Assembly (NCBI GenBank): GCA_012033335.1
Contig: JAAURB010000019.1
Location: forward strand, 1-62,743
Length of the DNA stretch: 62,743 nt
Direction of reading: 5' to 3'
Source of the DNA: Oscillatoriales cyanobacterium RM2_1_1
Lineage (GTDB): Bacteria; Cyanobacteriota; Cyanobacteriia; Cyanobacteriales; Microcoleaceae
Below the pieces are notes generated by a model that was given only the letters and a program-made list of their open reading frames with translations, did not search any database and had not been told where the DNA came from. Made by a program: the position numbers and the translations under genes. This document shows, one piece after another, positions 55,401 through 62,743 of the stretch; the stretch's first letter is position 1; each line of letters begins with the position of its first letter.

Positions 55401-58400
55401 CCAGTTAGATTTTGGAGATGCTCCCAATGCCTTTGGTACGCTTCTAGCTAACAATGGCCCCCGTCACACTATTATTGCTGGGTTACAAATTGGCGCAGTT
55501 GCTCCTGATAATGACACTGACGGGTTCGGAGATGGACTAGAAGATACAGCAAATCCTGGCACTGAAGATGACACCAAGGGAACTGCGCCAGATGATGAAG
55601 ATACTTTCACCACACTTCCTGCCCTAGCGGTAGGCTCAACAACTTATACATTATCGGTTCCGGTTACGAACACCCTTGGCAGCGCGGCAAATCTGGTGGG
55701 TTGGATTGACTTCGATGGTAGTGGTACCTTTGAAATAGGAGAAGCTGCAACCGTTGCCGTTCCAGATGGCACCAATGGCACAACGGTTGATTTGACCTGG
55801 AATACCATTCCGGCCCTAACTCAAGGAGACACCTTTGCGCGTCTGCGATTGTCAACAGATACGATTCTGCCTCCTGTAGGGGCAGCGAGCAACGGAGAAG
55901 TGGAAGATTACCCATTGTCCATTGTGCAACCCCTGGATTTTGGAGATGCCCCGACCACCTATGGAACGCTGCTAGCAGATAACGGCCCCAATCATGGTAT
56001 CGTTAGCGGGTTACAAATTGGGCCAGCCGCACCTGATGCGGATACTGATGGATTTGGAGATGGAACTCCTGACCTAGCGGCTCCAGGAACTGAAGACGAT
56101 ACCAATGGAATCAATGATGAAAACACGTTCCCATCCTTACCCGCTCTAACGGTTGGAGACGCGACCTACACCCTGACCGTTCCGGTGACGAACACTGTCG
56201 GTGCAGCTACCTTAGTGGGTTGGATTGACTTCAATCAGAACGGGACGTTTGAAGCAACAGAGGGGGTAACTGCAACAGTTGCCGCCAATGCAACTACAGC
56301 AGCCTTAACTTGGAGTGCCGCAAACTCTGACCTAGAAAACGTTGTTGCCGGGACAACTTATGTGCGCCTGCGGTTATCCACTGATGCCCTCACCACAGCC
56401 AACTTTGGCGGCACTGCAACGAATGGGGAAGTTGAAGATTATCAACTGACGGTGAACCCAGCAACTCTCCTAGACTTCGGGGATGCCCCAGCCACATTTG
56501 GAACACCAAGCCACGGGATTGACCCGAACATTGGATTGGGAGTTGCAGTGATTGACGCGGAACTGGCCAGTCAACCCACTGCCGATGCAGATGGAGATGA
56601 CACCACCGGAACCGATGACGAAGATGCCTTCACAACTCTACCCACTTTAACAACCAATGCGACAACCTACAGCGTTGATGTTCTAGTTACAAACACCACG
56701 GGTAGTGATGCAACCTTGAGGGGTTGGATTGACTTTGATGGCAGTGGTACCTTTGAGGCAGATGAAGCGGTTTCGACCCTAGTTGCCGATGGAGCTACTA
56801 CCGCAACCCTGATCTGGGATGCCACGAGTGCTCCTGGATTTGCGGGTATTGTCGGGGGCGTTAGCTTTGCCCGGTTCCGAATTTCCACCGCTGCCAACAT
56901 CACTGCAACCAATGTCGCTCCGGATGGGGAGGTTGAGGACTATCAACTCACCATTCAGGTGTTACAACCGCCAGTGGCTTTAGATGAAAGCGCCATCACT
57001 CCCATAGATGTTCCGGTTTTCGTGAACATTTTGGAAAGGGATTTTGATCCAGAGGATCAACCGATTGCACTCTCCAGAATCACTCAGGAGCCTACCAATG
57101 GTTCAGTAATTATTAACAACAACGGTACCCCAACGGATCAAACCGATGATTTTGTTATCTACACCCCCAATGCCGGATTTACAGGCACTGATGACTTCAC
57201 CTACGAAATTGTTGATCCAGATGGGCTCACAGACACGGCAGTAGTAACCATTACAGTTCGGCCCCCATCCCCATTAGTGGATGACTTTAGTAGCACACCG
57301 ATCAACACTCCCCGTGATATTGATGTTCTGAGTAATGATCCGGATTCTCCTACTGGGCCTTTTGGATTGGTTAGCACTACTGATGGCAGTAACGGTACCG
57401 TGGCGATTAATAACAATGGTACTCCTGGCGATCCGACGGATGACTTTGTGACTTATACACCCGACCCTGGGTTCACGGGACAGGACAACTTTACCTATAC
57501 CGCCGTTGATCCATCTGGTAATCCGTTCGTGGCCAATGTCATCGTCAATGTCAGCGACACAGTTCCCCTGGCAGCCCCTGACCGCAATATCACAGCGCCT
57601 TCAACCCCTGTGACAATTGATGCGTTGGGGAATGATTCTGATCCAAACGACTCACCCCTGGAAATTGTTGACTTTACTAATCCAACCAGCGGCACAGCGG
57701 TCATAGATGACAACGGTACCCCAACGGATCCCACAGATGATCAGTTCATTTATACTCCGAATCCGGGGTTCGTCGGCACAGATACCTTCACTTACACCAT
57801 CCAAAATGCTACTGGTCAGCAATCGTTGACAACAGTAAACGTCACTATCGTCAGTCCCAACAATCCTCCAGTAGCTAATGACAACAGCGCTATCACACTA
57901 CTTAACACTCCGGTCACCGTTGATGCGTTGAGCAATGACTCTGACCCGGATGGTGATCCCTTGAGCATTACTGAGTTTGATCTCACCTCTAACCGGGGAG
58001 GGACTGTGGCTCTTGACAACAATCGATTTGTCTACACTCCCCCTCGGGGATTTGTGGGATCTGACTCCTTTACCTACACCATCACTGATGGCAATGGCGG
58101 GTTTGATACAGCTACGGTCATCATTTCAGTTAACAGCCTTATCATCATTGATGACAATAATCCTCCCGTTGCTAACGATAATACTGCTGTCACCCTGGTT
58201 GACCGGCCTGTAACTGTTCCAGTCCTGGAAAATGACTCTGACCCAGATGATGATCCGATCAGCATCAGTCAATTTGACCCCAACTCAGCCAATGGGGGCA
58301 CGATTACCCAGGATGGAGATCAGTTGATCTATACCCCACCTGCAGGGTTTATTGGAACCGATACCTTCACTTATCAGATCAGTGATGGCAATGGTGGATT

Positions 58401-60192
58401 CGATACGGCCACGGTAACGATTACCGTCAATTCTGGTATTGCCCCCATTCCCCCCGATTGCCCTGAATGTCCTGAGCCTCCATCTCCGGAACCCATTACG
58501 ATTCTGCCTCCCCCTGCGCCCCCTGAAGAAATTCTGCCGATCCGTCCCAGTGCTGCCACTAACACCATTGAGGGCACACCAGGTAGCGATGTTCTCCAGG
58601 GAACTGAAGAGGCCGATCAAATTGATGGTTTGGGGGGCAATGATATTCTGTTGGCTGAGGCTGGGAATGACACGATTCTCTCCGGTACGGGCAACGACGG
58701 ATCATTAGGTTCAGAAGGCGATGACTTGATTTACGGCGATCCCGGCAGCGACTTCCTCAAGGGTGATACGGGCAACGATACCCTGATTGGTGGGGTTACG
58801 GGAGCTCCCATCGACACCCTTGATCCTGATCCGGATCTGATTCAAGCTGATGACGGGGATGATTTGCTAGCGGGAGCCCGGGGTGATGACACCCTGAATG
58901 GGGGTCGAGGCAATGACCTGATTTTTGGGGGTCAGGACGATGATCTGGTTCTGGCGGAACTCGGTAACGATACTCTCCTGGGAGAACAGGGGGATGACGT
59001 GCTTCTCGGGGGAACCAGCAACGCGCCCGGCGTGCCCCGGGATCTGGCGGGTCAGGACTTATTGTTTGGTGGAGAGGGGAATGATACCCTGTTTGGCAAC
59101 CAGAATAATGACACCCTGGTCGGCAATGAAGGTAACGACCAAGTCCACGGCGGCCAGAATGATGACCTGATGGATGGGAACGAAGGCAATGACACCCTCT
59201 TTGGTGAACTGGGGGATGACGTTCTCGTGGGTGGCCCAAGTGGTGCGGAACCCTTGGGAGATGCTGGAGAACAGGATGTCATCTTTGGGAACGAAGGCAA
59301 TGACGTAATTGCCGGAAACCTGGGCCAAGACACTTTAAATGGGGGCGAAGCCGACGATAACGTCCGGGGAGGCAAGGACAATGACCTGGTTCTAGGGGAA
59401 CTGGGCAATGATACCTTGTTGGGAGAAGAGGGAGATGACACCATTTTCGGGGGCACCTTCAATGAAGCTGATGCGCCTGTCCGAGATGCGGATGGAGCTG
59501 ACCTGATCTTTGGAGGGGGTGGCAATGACCGGATTGATGGCAATGAAGGGGACGATCAGATTATTGCTGGGGAAGGAAATGATACGGCCTTTGGGGGTCA
59601 GGATAATGACTTCCTCTGGGGTGAAGCGGGGGATGATTTCCTCTTGGGCGATAACGGCAACGACACCCTCTGCGGCAATGCCGGTAACGACACCCTGCGA
59701 GGTGACCCCATTGATGATGGAGATTCTCCAGCCGTTGGAGCCAATGGTCAGCAGGACAAGCTCTATGGTGGCGAGGGTGATGATCTGCTATTCGGGGACG
59801 AAGGTCGGGATGAACTCTGCGGCAATGAGGACAATGACACCCTGTTCGGAGGCAAGGATGATGATATTGCCTGGGGCGGCGAGGGCAATGACTCTCTCCT
59901 GGGTGATGAAGGCAATGACACCCTGGTCGGTGGAGAGGGTGCTGATACCTTGATTGGTGGCGAAGGAGCGGACTTGTTTGTCTTTTTCTCGGGGGACAGT
60001 GGTAACCTGATTCGGGACTTTGAGTTGGAACAAGACCAGATTGTCTTGGGGGATGGACTGACCTTTAGCCAGCTAACCCTGACAGATGATGGCAGGGGTA
60101 ACACTAACATCCTGGTGGGTGACCAATTGCTGGTCACGTTGTCTGAGGTTGCGGTGGACGATTTGACGGCTGACCGATTCCTCAGCTTCTAG
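52405..60192 (+). CDS. Giant surface/secreted mosaic protein: DUF4347, SdrD-like, GEVED, cadherin-like and RTX repeats
   Basis: The protein has 2595 residues. Order: DUF4347 domain (about 30-205, [32 protein letters not shown]); an SdrD_B-like domain (about 208-330); an unrecognised region possibly propeller-like (about 333-855); a second SdrD_B-like domain (about 858-1000, [20 protein letters not shown]); three GEVED domains (about 1001-1175, 1177-1350, 1354-1520, each ending GEVEDY); five cadherin-like/tandem-95 units (about 1524-2012, GTDTFTYTI); a Pro/Cys linker; an RTX block (about 2052-2525); and the RTX cap (2526-2595, ending LTADRFLSF). No cleaved signal is visible, consistent with type I export. 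It is probably a calcium-rigidified adhesin or filament-surface protein involved in cell contact or motility; this is inference. A GGAGT ribosome site lies 8 bases before the ATG, and a terminator follows. Confidence 0.92.
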   Translation: [2595 protein letters not shown]

Positions 60193-60230
60193 ATTCAGCT
60201 TCTAGGTTCACTTCTAGATGATGTTCCGCA

Positions 60231-60271
60231 AAAACTGTCGGGGTAGATTTCAAGCCTGCCTCGACAGTTTT
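60231..60271 (+). terminator. Terminator of the giant RTX gene
   Basis: AAAACTGTCG (60231-60240) pairs exactly with CGACAGTTTT (60262-60271) around a 21-base loop, 40 bases past the stop. The rest of the spacer (60272-60558) shows no gene. Confidence 0.8.
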
Positions 60272-60558
60272 ATTAATGAGACAGGACTGATGCAGTGAAC
60301 CATACAACTTGGAAGATTATTTTGAAAACCTTGCCGAATCAGGGTTTCAGAAGATGAGAATTTTGGCCCTTGTCACAAGAATACAGGGCTGACCCCCATC
60401 ACCTGAACGATAGGATGCTGGTTCTCGCCAATGGCGAGGTCTGATTTTCCTCATCGCTTCTATAAGAATTGATGAGAAATTCTGAGACAGCTTGACAACT
60501 TCTGCAATAATTTGTTACTTTTCTTAAAGAAGTTTAAAAATCTGAAGGAATTATAAGA

Positions 60559-60783
60559 ATGTTGTTAATTGTAATCGCATTGTTAGTCACCGGTTGGATC
60601 GCTGCGGCTGTGATTGGCACGATGGCTTATTTTCGGGGTGAACAGTCTAAGCCAATTCACCCCCGGAATTGGAACAACCAGGGATTTGAGCGGGTTGCCG
60701 TATCTGTGACTGGAGTTCAGACTAATTACGGTGTTCGGGTTCCGGCTTATAGTTCAGATCCTTATATCAACAGAAATTTCTAG
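60559..60783 (+). CDS. Small conserved cyanobacterial membrane protein (possibly Psb35-related)
   Basis: The protein has 74 residues. One N-terminal transmembrane helix (LLIVIALLVTGWIAAAVIGT, residues 2-21) is followed by a soluble tail with AYFRGEQSKPIHPRNWNNQG and a Tyr/Asn-rich end. The G(W)...AAVIGT...F.GEQ.KPIH pattern is conserved among cyanobacteria. From memory, such proteins are labelled as related to the photosystem II assembly factor Psb35, but I cannot confirm this here. GAAGGAATT serves as ribosome binding site and a terminator follows at 60855. Confidence 0.75.
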   Translation: MLLIVIALLVTGWIAAAVIGTMAYFRGEQSKPIHPRNWNNQGFERVAVSVTGVQTNYGVRVPAYSSDPYINRNF

Positions 60784-60854
60784 AAAGTCTATTGCAGCGC
60801 GTTTTGCTTCAAAACGATTGGCTAGATAGAATTAATCTCTTATGTTTCTTTGCC

Positions 60855-60879
60855 AGCAGCTCACTCGGGCTGCTTTTTT
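60855..60879 (+). terminator. Rho-independent terminator
   Basis: AGCAGC (60855-60860) pairs with GCTGCT (60869-60874), followed by TTTTT. It ends the transcript of the small membrane-protein gene. Confidence 0.8.
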
Positions 60880-60901
60880 GCGGAGTCAGATTGAGTTTCC
60901 C

Positions 60902-61135
60902 TCAGGGGAGACTATGCCAGACTTCTGCAATAATCTCACTCAACCAGGCTCGCTGCTCCGGATTGAGTAAATTGTCATCAGCCATGACTTCGGCTTTTAA
61001 ATCTTCCAGGGATTGATGTTGGGATTTTGCAATGCTGATCACTCCAGCGATCGCCCGGGCTACAACTTCTTCATCAACGGACTGATTTCCTAAGGCAAGC
61101 ATCTCATGCCAGTTTGCCGGGATAGAATAATTCAT
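60902..61135 (-). CDS. Conserved hypothetical small protein
   Basis: The protein has 77 residues, all-helical in character (NYSIPANWHEMLALGNQSVD, VARAIAGVISIAKSQHQSLE, DLKAEVMADDNLLNPEQRAW). There is no signal or membrane segment. It resembles short cyanobacterial proteins of unknown function. A GGAG-type ribosome site (CTCCTG complement) lies just upstream of the ATG. It is convergent with the Psb35-like gene. Confidence 0.65.
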   Translation of the reverse strand: MNYSIPANWHEMLALGNQSVDEEVVARAIAGVISIAKSQHQSLEDLKAEVMADDNLLNPEQRAWLSEIIAEVWHSLP

Positions 61136-61267
61136 ACATTACAGGAGTTTCGCGGGACAGTCGATATCTGGAAATTGCCTAGTTCGTTAGGCAGTGGATG
61201 GAATATCTTTATAGATTTTACAGATAGATTTTACAGAGCTGTAGGCCCAGTAGTTAAGATGATAGTA

Positions 61268-61298
61268 GTTTTGTCAGGGTGCGCCGCTCCCTGACAAA
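61268..61298. repeat. Strong hairpin in the spacer before fraC
   Basis: TTTTGTCAGGG (61268-61278) pairs exactly with CCCTGACAAAA (61288-61298) around a 9-base loop (TGCGCCGCT). The surrounding spacer (61136-61525) has no recognised gene. It could terminate upstream transcripts or be a dispersed cyanobacterial repeat. Confidence 0.6.
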
Positions 61299-61525
61299 AA
61301 TGTCTTAAATGCAATGACTAAAGCTATATCAGTTTATACTACAGAGACATGACCGCAATTTTCCATCAATTACAATAATCTGGATCATTTCTGATCTTTT
61401 CGGGATTAATTGGGGAGTGCTACATTCCCCTAGGGAATCCTCCGAACTCCATTCAAACAGAAACTGCTGTGATCCGGAGGTCAAACAGTTTAGATAAAAA
61501 TAAATGGGACGATCAGAAGAATCTT

Positions 61526-62047
61526 ATGGAACCGAATATATTAATTGCTCGAATTCTGCTGAATCGGTTGTTGTATCTGTTGATTTCTATTTATATTGAA
61601 GCATTTATTCTGAGACGAAACTTAAGGTTTACCCCCAGAGAAAGTGTTCAATATGCATCAGTGATGAACCTGTTTGCAGAAATCATTGGCTGCTTTGTGT
61701 TTTTCTCAATCTTCTCCGGTGCTTCTCGAGAGTTTCAAGCCGGTTTGATGCTTTATCTAGGCCGATATCCGATTAATCTGGTCTCCTTCAATCGACTGTA
61801 CGTTACAGTTTTCTATTTTGTCCTATATTTATTGGTGAAATTACAAGGATTTGAGATCTTTAGAATTCTAGTCAGTCAGGAGGAAAACTCAGGGGCCGAG
61901 ATTGAAGGCTCCAAATCTCCATCTCGAGCTTATCCAATATTTTTCCAGGGAATAGTGAGTCGATTTCGAACCATTTTGAGGGCTCACACGGTGAGTTATT
62001 TAGTCAATTTATTTATCATATTGTTCCAAACTGAGTTTCAGATCTAA
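61526..62047 (+). CDS. fraC: Filament integrity protein FraC
   Basis: FraC is an inner-membrane protein at the septa of filamentous cyanobacteria, needed with FraD for septal junctions and filament integrity. The 173-residue protein from ATG 61526 (MEPNILIARILLNRLLYLLI) aligns with the start of FraC. It has EAFILRRNLRFTPRESVQYA, SVMNLFAEIIGCFVFF and about three transmembrane segments, with a C-terminal helix ending in FQTEFQI. A GTG at 61469 keeps the frame open 19 codons further, but those residues do not fit. fraD starts 5 bases after the stop, so they form an operon as in heterocyst formers. Confidence 0.8.
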   Translation: MEPNILIARILLNRLLYLLISIYIEAFILRRNLRFTPRESVQYASVMNLFAEIIGCFVFFSIFSGASREFQAGLMLYLGRYPINLVSFNRLYVTVFYFVLYLLVKLQGFEIFRILVSQEENSGAEIEGSKSPSRAYPIFFQGIVSRFRTILRAHTVSYLVNLFIILFQTEFQI

Positions 62048-62052
62048 CTACT

Positions 62053-62610
62053 ATGAAAAGCTTAAACTGGATGAGATCGACTGTAGCTCCAGTCGTAGTT
62101 CCACCCCGATTTTTTCACTGGAAAACGTTGCTGCTGATCAGCGTTGGCATTTGGCTAGCATCCCTGTTTATTGGGGATCAAGCCTCCTTCAAAAACAACC
62201 TAGCGATGCTAGGCTGGATTCTCCTTACCGTTGGGATTTGCTGGCGAACAACCTATCCTCCTTTTGTGATTGGAGGTATTCCCCTGAGTCCCTGGATTAC
62301 CAGTACTTTAATTTGTATCTCAATCTATGCCTATAATCCTACTCTAGCCGTTAAACTCTGGCCTTTACTTTCAGCAATATTGCTCATTGTAGTTGACACA
62401 TTACAGGTCAGAATGAACACTAAATCTTCTTTCTTGTTCGACCGAGCCCAGTTAATTTTAATCCTGCTTCTACATCTACTGCTTGTCTGTTGGATTGAGC
62501 TCTATCTGGTGGGCAATCAATGGTACGATTGGAATTCTGATTTTCTTGAAAATAATCCCAATACCAATCCGATTATTCAACCCAATTACCCCCCCACTCA
62601 ATCTAGTTAG
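62053..62610 (+). CDS. fraD: FraD-like septal junction protein (DUF5357), short form
   Basis: The protein has 185 residues with five predicted transmembrane helices. RFFHWKTLLLISVGIWLAS, GWILLTVGICWRT, IPLSPWITSTLICISIY, LWPLLSAILLIVVD and RAQLILILLLHLLLVCWIEL follow the order seen in FraD, including the WYDWNSDFLE segment after the last helix. In Anabaena FraD (about 340 residues) a periplasmic coiled-coil domain follows and forms the junction plug; here the protein stops soon after (PNYPPTQSS). This is either a naturally short form or a gene cut by the element at the window edge. No fraE is visible. Confidence 0.78.
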   Translation: MKSLNWMRSTVAPVVVPPRFFHWKTLLLISVGIWLASLFIGDQASFKNNLAMLGWILLTVGICWRTTYPPFVIGGIPLSPWITSTLICISIYAYNPTLAVKLWPLLSAILLIVVDTLQVRMNTKSSFLFDRAQLILILLLHLLLVCWIELYLVGNQWYDWNSDFLENNPNTNPIIQPNYPPTQSS

Positions 62611-62743
62611 AATCTGGGCGTTGCTGAATGATGCAATGAATCATTGCGGAATCGGGACATCCCAGAATTTGAGGTAATGAAGTAGCAACCGAATCGAGTG
62701 CTTCAGCATTTCCACGGATTTGGAATAACAGAGCGTCTTGCGA
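62603..62743 (-). CDS. Partial open frame or mobile-element edge at the window end
   Basis: On the minus strand a frame enters from beyond the window and reads SQDALLFQIRGNAEALDSVA, TSLPQILGCPDSAMIHCIIQ and QRPDSN, then stops at 62603-62605, overlapping the end of fraD by 8 bases. The embedded GGGCGTTGCTGAAT string resembles the remnant near 245 and, from memory, edges of cyanobacterial insertion sequences. I cannot decide between a transposase-linked frame and a real gene. Confidence 0.35.
   Translation of the reverse strand, partial: SQDALLFQIRGNAEALDSVATSLPQILGCPDSAMIHCIIQQRPDSN

Noticed and set aside
59052-59543. 163-residue minus-strand frame over the RTX block, and similar frames nearby
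   Set aside because: Repetitive Ser/Pro-rich translation is the expected mirror of GGxGxDx repeat codons.

Overview
The window comes from a filamentous, phycobilisome-containing cyanobacterium. Three lines of evidence support this. Photosynthesis genes are present (psb28, psaM, the CpcT-type chromophore lyase, sqdB, a Ycf33/DUF751 gene). HetR is present next to filament biology genes (a FraC-FraD pair at the right end). The octamer GCGATCGC (HIP1), typical of cyanobacteria, recurs throughout, inside and between genes. Base composition is near 50 % GC, and the gene order looks chromosomal: short operons of housekeeping genes on both strands. I cannot tell from the sequence whether the organism makes heterocysts.

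Left part (1-22 kb): a multi-GAF sensor kinase whose C-terminus is frameshifted, pyrD, psb28, a TerC-type membrane protein, psaM (29 codons), a phosphodiester glycosidase-type protein, a cryptochrome DASH, a ZIP metal transporter, a CAAD/CurT-type thylakoid protein, an acyltransferase, a phosphoribosyltransferase, a HEAT-repeat protein plus glycosyltransferase, accA, a short-chain dehydrogenase, folE, and a phosphohexomutase broken by two frameshifts. A small accessory patch at 20.5-22.2 kb holds a Uma2-type protein, wrecked toxin-antitoxin genes and a MITE-like element.

Middle (22-52 kb): a calcium-binding subtilase, a one-piece PutA, a spondin/RTX protein, glcD, a ycf33-like gene, a TPR protein, an acidic cyanobacterial protein, a homocysteine-biosynthesis-type protein, a small membrane protein, a beta-helix/SLH outer-surface protein, pepA, hetR, sqdB, cpcT, an M43 metalloprotease whose lectin-like repeat tail is cut off by a 4-base deletion, two small membrane proteins, a frameshifted ribD, hsp20 and an HtrA/Deg protease.

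Right part (52-62.7 kb): a 2595-residue surface or secreted mosaic protein (DUF4347, SdrD-like, three GEVED, five cadherin-like and one large RTX block), two small conserved cyanobacterial proteins, fraC-fraD, and the edge of a further minus-strand open frame.

Three themes stand out. First, there is an exoproteome cluster: three RTX proteins that share one terminal 'cap' module, an SLH protein and two secreted-type proteases. Second, four frameshifts in three otherwise normal genes all fall on or beside self-complementary sequence (GCGATCGC, a GC decamer, a 26-base palindrome), which points to either systematic read error or palindrome-driven mutation. Third, a four-copy dispersed GC-rich hairpin repeat and several loop-free 24-26 base palindromes lie mainly between genes.
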